NCBI GenBank assembly: GCA_900547405.1
Contig: URGL01000012.1
Location: forward strand, 1-45,324
DNA length: 45,324 bases
Origin: an uncultured Eubacteriales bacterium
GTDB taxonomy: Bacteria > Bacillota > Clostridia > Oscillospirales > Oscillospiraceae
Direction: 5' to 3'
The notes below the pieces were generated by a model that did not search any database, was not told the DNA's origin, and saw nothing but the letters and a program-made list of their open reading frames with translations. Of this stretch, positions 7,947 to 16,110 are shown in pieces (within the stretch, counting starts at the first letter, position 1; every line of letters begins with the position of its first letter). The position numbers were made by a program, and so were the translations under genes.

Positions 7947-8924
7947 TTACTTTGTGAACATGATGACGCCCTTGATGTATCCGTCGGTCTTGTCGATGGA
8001 CTTGGCGAAAATGTCCTGCATGGCATCCAGGTCCTCATAGTAGGCGGTGTGGGTCACCAGCTTACCGGGTTCGAAAACACCCCGCTTGATCATCTCGTAG
8101 GTTCTGGGCACGATCTCCTTAAAGTGGGTATTGCTCATGGGCGCCAGGTTGTAGACATACAGGCCGCCCAGGTGCCACTTGGTGCCGTTGAAGGTCACGT
8201 CACTGCGGTGGAAGGAGCCGATGATCAGCTTACCGGCCATCCGGGTCATGGAGTCTGCCAGGTGGAAGCCGGAGTCAGAAGCGCCGAAGTCAATGCACAC
8301 ATCCGCACCGCCCTTGGCGATGATCTCGGCGATAACCTTCTTGCCCTCTTCGCTCTCGGGGTCCAGGACCTCGGTGGGGCCGTAGGCCTCGGCCATCTTC
8401 CGGCGGTCCTCCCGGAGCTCGAAGACGGTGATCCGTCCGGCCTGGGATGCCCGGGTCAGGGCCTGGAGGGTCAGCTGACCCATGTAGCCCGCACCCACCA
8501 GCACCACGTGGTCGCCCATGTGGATATCGGCAATGTTCAGAAGGTTCGTGACGCAGCAGGTGGGCTCAAAGACAATGCTGGCCCAGTCGGTGGTGTCGTC
8601 GGGAACCTTGCACAGACCAGCGGCGGGGACGGTAGAATACTCGCACATCATCTCATTGTTGCCGCTGCCGCAGAAGACCTTGTCGCCGGGCTTCAGGGTG
8701 GTAACATCCTCGCCCACCTTCTCCACAATGCCCACGCCCTCGTGGCCAATGATGAAGGGGTAAGGACCGGGGGCGTTAACGCCCCGGATCAGCCAGGAGT
8801 CCCAGCAGCACAGGCCGCAGGCCATGGTCTTGATCATAACCTCGTCTGCCTTGGGTTCGGGAACATCATATTCCCGGATGCCCAGCTTCATATAATCTTC
8901 TACAAATACACCTTTGGCTAACAT
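7947..8924 (-). CDS. Zinc-type medium-chain alcohol/polyol dehydrogenase
   Basis: The product has 325 residues of the MDR superfamily and should oxidise or reduce an alcohol, sugar or polyol with NAD(P). Catalytic zinc ligands are visible as C36 (ACGLCCWD) and H61-E62 (GHEGVG); the Rossmann motif is GAGYMG. The usual four-cysteine structural zinc loop is missing: the segment reads GDKVFCGSGNNEMMCEYS, a shorter form. AGGAGG lies upstream of the ATG at 8924. In context it may oxidise a sugar hydroxyl before the ThuA-like and isomerase-like proteins act. Confidence 0.82.
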   Translation of the reverse strand: MLAKGVFVEDYMKLGIREYDVPEPKADEVMIKTMACGLCCWDSWLIRGVNAPGPYPFIIGHEGVGIVEKVGEDVTTLKPGDKVFCGSGNNEMMCEYSTVPAAGLCKVPDDTTDWASIVFEPTCCVTNLLNIADIHMGDHVVLVGAGYMGQLTLQALTRASQAGRITVFELREDRRKMAEAYGPTEVLDPESEEGKKVIAEIIAKGGADVCIDFGASDSGFHLADSMTRMAGKLIIGSFHRSDVTFNGTKWHLGGLYVYNLAPMSNTHFKEIVPRTYEMIKRGVFEPGKLVTHTAYYEDLDAMQDIFAKSIDKTDGYIKGVIMFTK

Positions 8925-8952
8925 ATTGTTTTCCTCCTATATAAGTTCTTTA

Positions 8953-9693
8953 TTAGCGGCTGGCCCACAGGAAGCCCCGGCGGGTCAGTGTTTCCACTTC
9001 GGGAATGGCCAGAATGTTGTCCTGGTGGCCCAGGGAACTGTAGAATACCCGGCCCTGGCCCCAATGCTTGGTATAGACCACGGGCATCTCTACGGTACCG
9101 TTGGCCGCCTGGGGACCCAGAGAATCCACATGCGTTGTCGCCAGCACATCGCAGGCCGGGTCCAAATGCAGGTAATACTGCTCGGTGTACACCTCAAAGT
9201 CCGGGATACCAGCAATGATGGGAGAAGAGGAATTCTTCTTGAAGTTCACCATATAGTGCCGCCAGAAAGCACCGGGCTTAGAGTTTTCCGGGTAATGGTC
9301 CGCCATATATTGGATATTCTCCTCAGAGAGGACGGACATATGGTGCAGGTAGTGATCTCCGGGGTGGGAGACCCACTGGCTGCCCGTCATATACTGCCAC
9401 TCCACGCTCCAGCGGAAGGAGTCACACATACCGCCGTGGACACCGGCCAGGCCTGTGCCCGCCGCCACCGCGTCAGACACACCGAAGCAGCAGGGGTCTG
9501 GCAAAGTGCCCTGGGTCCAGCAAGGGACAATCAGGTCAAAGGTTTTCATGTACTCCGCATCCTCCAGGCGGTCCAGAGTATCCACCCGGGTGACCTGGTA
9601 GTTCTCCTCTTCCAGCCAGCGCTGGAAGCGGGCGCTTTCCTTCTCCGGCTCATGGCCTTCCCAGCCGCCGTAGAAAATGAACGCCTTTTTCAT
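8953..9693 (-). CDS. ThuA-like protein
   Basis: The 246-residue product has the class-I glutamine-amidotransferase-like fold of the ThuA (trehalose utilisation) family. Typical segments are AFIFYGGWEGHEP at the N-terminus, FDLIVPCWTQG, GLAGVHGG with the CDSF that follows, PVVYTKHWGQGRVFYSSLGH, and the end LTRRGFLWA. ThuA proteins lack the amidotransferase Cys nucleophile site and are linked to keto-disaccharide or keto-sugar metabolism. AAGGAG precedes the ATG. Its place in a ribose-type operon beside a zinc dehydrogenase and an isomerase suggests handling of an oxidised sugar or glycoside; this is inference. Confidence 0.82.
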   Translation of the reverse strand: MKKAFIFYGGWEGHEPEKESARFQRWLEEENYQVTRVDTLDRLEDAEYMKTFDLIVPCWTQGTLPDPCCFGVSDAVAAGTGLAGVHGGMCDSFRWSVEWQYMTGSQWVSHPGDHYLHHMSVLSEENIQYMADHYPENSKPGAFWRHYMVNFKKNSSSPIIAGIPDFEVYTEQYYLHLDPACDVLATTHVDSLGPQAANGTVEMPVVYTKHWGQGRVFYSSLGHQDNILAIPEVETLTRRGFLWASR

Positions 9694-9732
9694 AGGGATC
9701 TCCTTTCTGAAATCAAGTCCGTCAAAAAACGA

Positions 9733-10695
9733 TCAGCTCTTTTTCTTCATGGCCAGCTTGGCCCGGAAAGCATCGAAGAGGACGGCAATGATGATGATCA
9801 CACCCAGAGCTACCTTCTGCCAATAGGCGTTCACGTTCATCAGGTTCAGGGCGTTATTCATGAAGCCCCACACCAGTGCACCGGCCATGGTATTGACCAC
9901 GCTGCCCTGGAAGGTGCCGCCAATGTACACAGCCGCAATGGCCTGTAAGGACAGATCCGCGCCGGAGGTAGGCTGTCCGGAGGAGAGCCGGGCCGCCAGA
10001 ACGATACCGGCAAAGCTGACGCAGAAGCCGCAGAAGGCGTACATGGCAACCTTTACAAGCTTCACATTCAGGCCAGAGAGCTGAGCCGCCACCTCATTCT
10101 CGCCGATGGCGATGATGGAGCGGCCGAAGATGGTGTACTTCAGCAGGATGTGGCCCACCAGGACGAAGAGCAGCATAATGGCCACGGGGACAGGCAGGAA
10201 GTCGAAGAGGAAGCCCCGGCCCAGGAACAGGTAGCTCTCCGGCAGACCGGTAATGGGTACGCTCTTGGTAGTGACCAGGATCAGACCGTTGACGACGTAC
10301 TGCATGCCCAGGGTGCAGATGAAGGGCTCGATGCGCATATGGGTGATGAGCATGCCGTTGATGGTGCCGATGGCCACACCAATGAGGATGGCCACCAGAA
10401 TGGCGGGGATGATGGGCCAGCCCAGCTTCACAATGAAGGCAGCGGAGTTGCATCCGGCAAAGGTGGCAATCATACCGGTACTCAGGTCGAAGCCGCCGCC
10501 CAGGATGACGAAGGATACGCCCACAGCGCCGATGGTGACCACGGCGATCTGCCGCAGAACGTTAATGATGTTGGAGGAAGTCAGGAACTTGCTGTTGGCA
10601 AAGGCCATGACCACACCGATGAGGATCAGCAAAGACCAGGACCCCATCTTGTCCAGGATCAGGGCAAATAAATTCTGATTCTTTTTGGCTTTCAT
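9733..10695 (-). CDS. rbsC: Sugar ABC transporter permease, RbsC type
   Basis: This 320-residue inner-membrane protein has 8-10 hydrophobic spans and belongs to the RbsC/XylH/AraH permease family. Typical segments are GGGFDLSTGMIATFAGC, VAIGTINGMLI, IGENEVAAQLSGLNV and AIAAVYIGGTFQGS. Its start overlaps the ATPase stop by four bases (10692-10695), a sign of coupled translation. With the upstream ATPase and lipoprotein it makes a complete importer. The symbol reflects the family and the neighbouring ribokinase and RbsD; the real sugar could differ. Confidence 0.85.
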   Translation of the reverse strand: MKAKKNQNLFALILDKMGSWSLLILIGVVMAFANSKFLTSSNIINVLRQIAVVTIGAVGVSFVILGGGFDLSTGMIATFAGCNSAAFIVKLGWPIIPAILVAILIGVAIGTINGMLITHMRIEPFICTLGMQYVVNGLILVTTKSVPITGLPESYLFLGRGFLFDFLPVPVAIMLLFVLVGHILLKYTIFGRSIIAIGENEVAAQLSGLNVKLVKVAMYAFCGFCVSFAGIVLAARLSSGQPTSGADLSLQAIAAVYIGGTFQGSVVNTMAGALVWGFMNNALNLMNVNAYWQKVALGVIIIIAVLFDAFRAKLAMKKKS

Positions 10696-12194
10696 GCTTG
10701 TACGCTCCTTTTTTCGCCTACGGCGTATTTGGTGATCAAGTCCTGTGTAAAGTCCTTCTTCTGAATTTCACCGGCAATGGTGCCCTCGTACATGACAAGG
10801 ATCCGATCGCTGACACCCATGATCTCCTCCATATCGGAAGAGATCACCACCACGGTCTTCCCGTTCTCCACAAGGTTGTTGATGATCTCGTAGATCTCCC
10901 GGCGGGCGCCCACATCGATGCCCCGGGTGGGCTCATCGAAAATGATGATGTCCGAATCGGAATAGAGCCACTTGGCCAGAACCACCTTCTGCTGGTTGCC
11001 GCCGGAGAGGAACATGGTCTTCTGATTGATGGAGGGTGTGGCCGTGTGGAGCCGCTTCACGTACTCCTGGGCAACTCTTGCCTCCTCCTTGTAGCTGATA
11101 AAGCCATTTTTGAGAATCTTGGGCAGAGCTACCATCACCGTATTGACCCGGATGGAGGAGCGGAGGAACAGTCCCTCGTCCCGGCGGTTTTCCGTGACGA
11201 AGCCCATGCCCGCCGCAATGGCATCTCTGGGAGAGCGGATGCGCCGCTGCTTTCCGTGGATGTAAATCTCGCCGCCCACCACCGGGTCCACACCGAAGAT
11301 CATCCGCATGGTCTCCGTCCGGCCCGCGCCGACCAGGCCGTAGAAGCCCAGCACCTCGCCCCTATGGGCCTGGAAGCTGATGCCCTTGACCCGGGAATTG
11401 TGATCTATAATGTTCTTGACCTCCAGGGTCACTTCCCCGATGGGGTTCGACCGCTCGGGGTACTGCTGGGTCAGCTTCCGGCCGATCATCATGGCGATCA
11501 TCTCATCCTTGGTGATGTCGCAGATATTCCGTTCGCCGATGTAGCAGCCATCCCGCAGCACCGTCATACGGTCGCATATTTCAAAGATCTCGTCCAGGCG
11601 GTGGGTGATGAATACAATGGCTACGCCCCGAGACTTGAGTTTCCGAATGATTTTGAAGAGCGATTCCGTCTCCTTCCCGGACAGGGAGGAGGTGGGCTCG
11701 TCCATAATAATGATCTTGGCGTTGATGCTGACGGCTTTGATGATCTCCACCATCTGCTTCTGAGCCATGGTCAGAGATCTGACCAGAGATTTTGCGTTGA
11801 TCTTCAGCTCGTACTCATCGAAGAGGGCCTGGGCCTGCTGGAACATTTCCTTCCACTGGACCATGCCGTGCTTCATAGGGTATCTGCCGATAAATACATT
11901 TTCCGCCACTGTGATCCGCTCGATCAGGTTGAGTTCCTGATAGATGATGGAGATACCCATCATCTCGGATTGCTTGGGCGTGGTGTTTTCCACTTCCTGA
12001 CCGTCAAACCAGACGGTACCGCTGTCTTTTTTATAAGCGCCGGAGATGATCTTCATCAGCGTGGACTTTCCCGCGCCGTTCTCACCGACCAGAGCATGGA
12101 CCTCCCCTTTTCGGACTGTCAAATTCACATCGGACAGAGCTTTGACGCCAGGGAAGGATTTGTTGATCTGCGTGAGCTTCAAAATGTTCTCCAT
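10692..12194 (-). CDS. rbsA: Sugar ABC transporter ATP-binding protein, RbsA type
   Basis: The product has 500 residues with two fused nucleotide-binding domains, as in RbsA/MglA/XylG. Domain 1 has Walker A GENGAGKST (38-46), a family-type signature region (LTMAQKQMVEI) and Walker B IIIMDEPTSSL. Domain 2 has the degenerate Walker A GLVGAGRTE usual for the family, signature LSGGNQQK and Walker B IIIFDEPTRGID. It powers the RbsC permease. A strong AAAGGAGGAGC site precedes the ATG, and a stable hairpin (12220-12246) separates it from the binding-protein gene. Confidence 0.9.
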   Translation of the reverse strand: MENILKLTQINKSFPGVKALSDVNLTVRKGEVHALVGENGAGKSTLMKIISGAYKKDSGTVWFDGQEVENTTPKQSEMMGISIIYQELNLIERITVAENVFIGRYPMKHGMVQWKEMFQQAQALFDEYELKINAKSLVRSLTMAQKQMVEIIKAVSINAKIIIMDEPTSSLSGKETESLFKIIRKLKSRGVAIVFITHRLDEIFEICDRMTVLRDGCYIGERNICDITKDEMIAMMIGRKLTQQYPERSNPIGEVTLEVKNIIDHNSRVKGISFQAHRGEVLGFYGLVGAGRTETMRMIFGVDPVVGGEIYIHGKQRRIRSPRDAIAAGMGFVTENRRDEGLFLRSSIRVNTVMVALPKILKNGFISYKEEARVAQEYVKRLHTATPSINQKTMFLSGGNQQKVVLAKWLYSDSDIIIFDEPTRGIDVGARREIYEIINNLVENGKTVVVISSDMEEIMGVSDRILVMYEGTIAGEIQKKDFTQDLITKYAVGEKRSVQA

Positions 12195-12219
12195 GAAAGC
12201 TCCTCCTTTTGTCTCTGGA

Positions 12220-12246
12220 CCGGGCGCGGATTTCCCCTGCGCCCGG
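12220..12246 (-). other. Hairpin between binding-protein and ATPase genes
   Basis: ccgggcgc (12220-12227) and gcgcccgg (12239-12246) form a perfect 8-bp stem, with further pairing outside. No T-run follows on the minus strand. Such hairpins often protect the 3' end of binding-protein mRNA so that it is made in excess over the membrane components. A similar one occurs at the same place in the second operon (30285-30312). Confidence 0.6.
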
Positions 12247-12266
12247 CCCGGTTATCTACTTGCGAA

Positions 12267-13283
12267 TTACTTCAGCAGCTCATCAGAGGTGACGTAGCCA
12301 ACGCCCTTGCCGTAAACCTTGGCGGGGGTCTCGTGGCCGCCCTCAACAGAACCACCATTCAGTACGGTCTTGATGGCCTCAACAGTCACCTCAGACTCGC
12401 CCACGGGGTCCTGGCAAATGGTAGCAATGTAGTTTCCGCCCTCATCGATGTGCTTCAGCTCCTCGTCTTCGCCGTCGAAACCAACGACCATGACCTCGGT
12501 ACGTCCGGCATTCTGGGTGGCATCGTAAGCGCCCAGAGCGGAGGTGCCGGCGGTACCGTAGAAGATATCCAGATCGTCATGAGCAGTCAGCATATCCTCA
12601 CAGCCGGCCAGAGAGTTCTCACGGGTCAGGTCACCAACGGTGTTCACCAGGTTCACGGTGTAGCCCTTCTCGGTCAGGCCCTTGACAAAGCCTTCATAGC
12701 GCTGCTGCAGCGTATCGTGGATCAGGGAGACCTGGACCACATTCAGGTCCTTCTTGTAGTTGATGCTGTCGAGATAGTTGCCCATCCACAAGCCGCCCAG
12801 GTAACCGGCGGAATCGGAACGGGTGCCTTCCCAGAAGGTCATGCTGGCCTTCACCTCGGGGATCAGCTGCAGGTTGCCGATGTAGAAAATGGGGATGCCC
12901 TGCTCCTTGCAGGTAGCGAAAGCGTCTACCAGGGACTCGGAGAAGTTGGTGGAAACGGCCAGGGCATCGATGCCGCTGGAGATCAGGTCTTCCACAGCCT
13001 TGACGGTGGACTCCGCGTCGGAGCCGCCGTCGGCGAAGGTCACTTCATAGCCTTCCTTTTCGGCAGCAGCCAGGAAGCCTTCGTACATACGGACGTAGTA
13101 GGGCATGGTCATACCAGCAATGCTCAGGCCGATTTTGACGGTCTTCTCGCCGCCTTCAGCGGCAGGAGCTGCTGTGGTATCCGCGGCGGCGGCAGGGGCG
13201 GTGGTCTCAGCGGTCTTGGAACCGCAGGCAGCCATGGAAAGGACCATAGCCAGGACCAAGAGGATGCTCATCAGTTTTTTCAT
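12267..13283 (-). CDS. rbsB: Sugar-binding lipoprotein, RbsB-like
   Basis: The 338-residue product is a periplasmic-binding-protein type 1 lipoprotein. A signal peptide (MKKLMSILLVLAMVLSMAAC) ends at lipobox MAAC with C20 as the lipidated residue, then an Ala/Thr-rich linker, then the mature domain from about residue 45 (KTVKIGLSIAGMTMPYYVRM). Later segments SSGIDALAVSTN and VVGFDGEDEELKHID are typical of ribose- and galactose-binding proteins. The start at 13283 has AAGGAGAACGTT upstream; the in-frame start at 13337 has none. It captures the sugar for the RbsA-RbsC importer. Confidence 0.88.
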   Translation of the reverse strand: MKKLMSILLVLAMVLSMAACGSKTAETTAPAAAADTTAAPAAEGGEKTVKIGLSIAGMTMPYYVRMYEGFLAAAEKEGYEVTFADGGSDAESTVKAVEDLISSGIDALAVSTNFSESLVDAFATCKEQGIPIFYIGNLQLIPEVKASMTFWEGTRSDSAGYLGGLWMGNYLDSINYKKDLNVVQVSLIHDTLQQRYEGFVKGLTEKGYTVNLVNTVGDLTRENSLAGCEDMLTAHDDLDIFYGTAGTSALGAYDATQNAGRTEVMVVGFDGEDEELKHIDEGGNYIATICQDPVGESEVTVEAIKTVLNGGSVEGGHETPAKVYGKGVGYVTSDELLK

Positions 13284-13358
13284 AACGTTCTCCTTTTTGT
13301 TTTTATTTTTCGCATTTCCTTTGACCGAAGGAAACAAATGCCTTGTTTTGGGGGAGCC

Positions 13359-13754
13359 TCAGAAGTTCACCCCGCCAACCAAAATCACATTGGCGTAGGA
13401 GGTATTCTCTCCGGTGCGGATGATGCATCGTGCTTTTTTCGTCAACTCCTTGAACTGCTCGTGGGATACCTTCTTGCAGGGAAGCGCGCCGAAACGCTGC
13501 TTCATCTCCTTGGCAAGAGTCGGGTTTTTCTCGTCGATCTCGGAAGCAAGGATGGTGGATTCAATCACCAGCTCCTCCCTTACCGCATCGACCACATCCA
13601 GAAATCTGGGGTTGCCGCCTACCAGAGAGATATCGATCACCTTTACCCCCTGGGGAATGGGGAGCCCACAGTCACCGATACAGAAGTATTCGGTGTGGCC
13701 CAGGGACGCGATGGCCGAGATGATCTCCGGATTCAGCAGTCTGTCTTTTTTCAT
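13359..13754 (-). CDS. rbsD: D-ribose pyranase, RbsD family
   Basis: The 131-residue product is an RbsD/FucU-family sugar mutarotase that converts pyranose and furanose anomers so that the kinase can act. The catalytic histidine is H20 in LGHTEYFCIGDCGLPIP, and the C-terminal family motif is RTGENTSYANVILVGG. The start at 13754 (MKKDRLLNPE) has AAGGAGG upstream. It lies between ribokinase and the binding protein, the normal rbs order. A second family member is encoded at 20747-21187. Confidence 0.88.
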   Translation of the reverse strand: MKKDRLLNPEIISAIASLGHTEYFCIGDCGLPIPQGVKVIDISLVGGNPRFLDVVDAVREELVIESTILASEIDEKNPTLAKEMKQRFGALPCKKVSHEQFKELTKKARCIIRTGENTSYANVILVGGVNF

Positions 13755-13803
13755 CCGATCGTCCTCCTTCTTTTTTACAGGACCCATCCAAGGGCCCGGA
13801 ATT

Positions 13804-14730
13804 TCATTTTCGGTCTGCCAAAAGGGCCTCCACCTCGGCCCTGCTGGGAATCGAGGTCTGGGCGCCCTTGCGGGTCACGGAGAGAGAAGCCGCCGCATTG
13901 GCCAGTCGGATAGCCTCCGCCGCCTCCATTCCCTCGGAAAGGCCCACGGCGAAGCCGCCGTTGAAGGTGTCCCCTGCCGCGGTGGTGTCCACCGGGGTGA
14001 CTTTTCGGGTCTCATACTGTCGGGCCCCTTCCCGGTCGCACAGGAACACGCCCCGGGAGCCGATGGTCACCAGCACATGGCCCACGCCCTTGCAAAGCAA
14101 TACCTGGGCTGCCCTTTGGATTTCCTCCAGGGTTCCCGTGGGAAGCCCCGTGAGCTTGGCCAGCTCCGTCTCGTTGGGAGTCAGGTAATCAATAAAGGGA
14201 AGCACGTCCTCCGGCAGACTCTCCGGTGCGGGGGCGGGATTCAGGATCGTCAGCTTTCCCAGGCTGTGGGCCTTTTTCAGCAGCCAGTACACATCCTCTG
14301 CCGGAGTCTCCAGCTGAGCAAGGACGATACCTGCCTCCTGAACGGCTTCCTCGTTGGCCTCAAAATACCCAATGTCGCAGGCGGTGTTGGCCCCGGGAAT
14401 TACCACAATGGAATTTTCACCGGCACCGTTTACGGCGATGAAGGCCATGCCCGTAGGCACCCCCTCCAAGACACGCATCCGCCTCGTATCCACATGGGCC
14501 CCCCTCAGGCTCTCCAGAAGCATATCCCCCTGGGCGTTTTTGCCTACGCAGCTGAGGAAGACGCTTTCGCCGCCCAGCCGCCCGCAGGCACAGGCCTGAT
14601 TGGCTCCCTTGCCTCCCGGGACATTGTCGAAGGAGCTTCCCATCAGGGTCTCTCCCGGCAGGGGCATTTCCCGAACTCCGACCACGAAGTCCACGTTGGA
14701 GCTGCCAACGATCAGAATTTTCTGTTTCAT
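13804..14730 (-). CDS. rbsK: Ribokinase
   Basis: The 308-residue product belongs to the PfkB family and phosphorylates D-ribose or a close relative at the 5-position with ATP. Both signatures are present: GGKGANQA near residue 40 and DTTAAGDTFNGGF near 250, the latter holding the catalytic Asp and anion hole. MLLESLRGAHVDTRRM and LNPAPAP are typical ribokinase phrases. The gene starts seven bases after the LacI-type regulator and is followed by rbsD. Of the genes here it is the best evidence that the first operon handles ribose or a ribosyl compound. Confidence 0.9.
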   Translation of the reverse strand: MKQKILIVGSSNVDFVVGVREMPLPGETLMGSSFDNVPGGKGANQACACGRLGGESVFLSCVGKNAQGDMLLESLRGAHVDTRRMRVLEGVPTGMAFIAVNGAGENSIVVIPGANTACDIGYFEANEEAVQEAGIVLAQLETPAEDVYWLLKKAHSLGKLTILNPAPAPESLPEDVLPFIDYLTPNETELAKLTGLPTGTLEEIQRAAQVLLCKGVGHVLVTIGSRGVFLCDREGARQYETRKVTPVDTTAAGDTFNGGFAVGLSEGMEAAEAIRLANAAASLSVTRKGAQTSIPSRAEVEALLADRK

Positions 14731-14736
14731 AGGTTC

Positions 14737-15738
14737 TCACCTCGTTGTTTTTCGCATTAATAGCTTTGGAATCAGCCGTTCCGGCTGGACAGGGTCTCTT
14801 TTTTCAATAATTCCCGTCAGCAGCTCCACCGCCTTCGCTCCCATATCAAAGGTAGGCTGCTGCATGGTGGACAGGGAGGGCTCACAGTACTGTGAAAACT
14901 CAATGTTGTCAAAGCCAATGATCTGCACATCCTCCGGCACCCGATAGCCGAACTCCCGGACCGCCTTCAGGGCCCCCAGGGCCATCAGATCGTTGGCCGC
15001 CAAAATAGCGCTGTAGGAAATACCGCTTCGCTCCAGCTCCAGCACCGCATTGTAGCCGCTTTCCACCGTGTAGCTGCCATGGCGGCACATCTCCGGCCGG
15101 AAGGGGATGCTGTGCTGGGCCAGCACTGCCTTGTAGCCCTCAAATCGCTCGATGGAAGTAGAGACATTCAGGGGTCCGGAGATAAAAACGATGTCCCGGG
15201 CACCCTTACGGATCAGGTGCTCACAACTGATGACAGAGGCATACTCATTGTTGGAATAGACCCCGGGGATGTCAGAGATGCCTTCCAGCTTCCGGTCCAT
15301 CAAAACCATAGGGATCTGGTAACGCCTGGGAAGGTCATGCTCCTCCCGGGCTCGGATACCGGAGGGGACCAGGAGAATCCCTTCTAAACGTTTGACCATC
15401 AACTCCCGTATCTGGGCCGCCTCGTTGTCCTCGGAGAAATCCGTGTTTGCCAACACCAGAGAATAGCCTTTTCTACGGAGGGACTGCTCTACCGACTTCG
15501 CAAGGTCTGCGAAGAAGGGATTCGTGATGTCCGGAAGGATCAACGCGATGTATCTCGTAAAGGAGACATTTTTCTTCTTCTCTGTCTGTTCCACCGAGTA
15601 GCCCAGTTCTTCAGCGATCTTCTTGACCCGGACCCTGGTCTGCTCTCCCACTCCACATTCGGAATCGTTCAGCACCCGGGATACTGTGGCCTTGGATACA
15701 CCGGCCAGCTTGGCAATCTCATCCATTGTAATTCGCAT
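14737..15738 (-). CDS. rbsR: LacI-family transcriptional regulator, RbsR-like
   Basis: The 333-residue product has the LacI N-terminal helix-turn-helix and hinge (MDEIAKLAGVSKATVSRVLN, about 5-24), then a periplasmic-binding-protein-like effector domain (YIALILPDITNPFFADLAKS onward). AAAGGAACG precedes the ATG at 15738; an internal ATG four codons later is possible. As first gene of the operon it is likely autoregulated. GAAACG half-sites, the core of known RbsR boxes such as that of E. coli, occur three times in its promoter region. The likely effector is ribose or the imported sugar. Confidence 0.85.
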   Translation of the reverse strand: MRITMDEIAKLAGVSKATVSRVLNDSECGVGEQTRVRVKKIAEELGYSVEQTEKKKNVSFTRYIALILPDITNPFFADLAKSVEQSLRRKGYSLVLANTDFSEDNEAAQIRELMVKRLEGILLVPSGIRAREEHDLPRRYQIPMVLMDRKLEGISDIPGVYSNNEYASVISCEHLIRKGARDIVFISGPLNVSTSIERFEGYKAVLAQHSIPFRPEMCRHGSYTVESGYNAVLELERSGISYSAILAANDLMALGALKAVREFGYRVPEDVQIIGFDNIEFSQYCEPSLSTMQQPTFDMGAKAVELLTGIIEKRDPVQPERLIPKLLMRKTTR

Positions 15739-15764
15739 TACTTTCGTTCCTTTCTGTTGCCCTC

Positions 15765-15793
15765 ATTCTATTAGAGTAACGTCGTTTCGTAAA
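15765..15793 (-). promoter_or_regulatory. Promoter of the ribose-type operon
   Basis: On the minus strand, TTTACG (15788-15793) and TAGAAT (15765-15770) are spaced by 17 bp, 27 bp upstream of the regulator's start codon. The -35 overlaps the inverted repeat GTTTcgtAAAC (15784-15794), so a repressor bound there would block the polymerase. Confidence 0.55.
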
Positions 15794-15852
15794 CACAAAG
15801 GATTCACCAAAAGTACGTTTCTGTTTTCGTCAACATTTTGTGATATCGTTTC
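15783..15852 (-). promoter_or_regulatory. Three GAAACG half-sites, candidate LacI/RbsR operators
   Basis: cgtttc on the plus strand (GAAACG on the minus strand) occurs at 15783-15788, 15816-15821 and 15847-15852. The spacings of 33 and 31 bp are about three helical turns, so the sites fall on one face of the DNA. GAAACG-TTTC is the core of the E. coli RbsR box. The rest of the 15739-16110 gap is AT-rich with no gene, apart from hairpins near 16000-16100. Confidence 0.5.
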
Positions 15853-15992
15853 ATTTTCCGTTCCTCTTTTGTATATTATGCTCAATGCGCATGAAGCCAG
15901 TTGTACAAGAATGACTATTGAGAAACAATTTTACGTTTTTGTTTCTCGACATCTTATTTATTTCAAAGAATAAAGTAAGTTGCTGAAATAAT

Positions 15993-16030
15993 ATGCCCCT
16001 CCATACTGGACACCCAGTATAGAGGGACAT
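15993..16030. other. Imperfect 38-nt hairpin with head shared with 4394-4425
   Basis: The head is a perfect stem (atactgg / ccagtat, 16003-16009 and 16014-16020) with loop acac. The outer stem continues with a few mismatches (cctc / gagg). Its core is the reverse complement of 4402-4416. It marks the upstream border of the ribose-type operon. Confidence 0.6.
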
Positions 16031-16036
16031 ACAGTA

Positions 16037-16062
16037 AAAGCCCAGCAATAGCTGGACTTTTT
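16037..16062. terminator. Bidirectional terminator-like hairpin
   Basis: aaagcccagc and gctggacttt (16037-16046, 16051-16060) pair with one mismatch around aata, with runs of T/A on both sides. It lies between the adhE 3' end (minus strand) and the ribose-type operon promoter region. Confidence 0.6.
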
Positions 16063-16071
16063 GACAGACTG

Positions 16072-16099
16072 ACGGGCCGCCCCAGCCGGGGCGGCCCGT
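16072..16099 (-). terminator. GC-rich hairpin after adhE
   Basis: A perfect 12-bp stem (acgggccgcccc / ggggcggcccgt) with a four-base loop lies 11 bp after the adhE stop. There is no immediate T-run; together with the hairpin at 16037-16062 it probably ends the adhE transcript. Confidence 0.6.
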
Positions 16100-16110
16100 T
16101 TCGCAGCGCC

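Noticed and set aside
6789..8921. Long plus-strand open frame of 710 codons, and a similar one of 1071 codons at 10698-13913
   Set aside because: They are antisense to well-supported minus-strand genes in high-GC sequence; composition is His/Gly/Asp-rich as expected of a shadow frame.
16072..16099. Riboswitch or attenuator before the ribose-type operon
   Set aside because: The hairpins near 16037-16099 lie upstream of the promoter at 15765-15793 for minus-strand transcription, so they are not in the operon leader.
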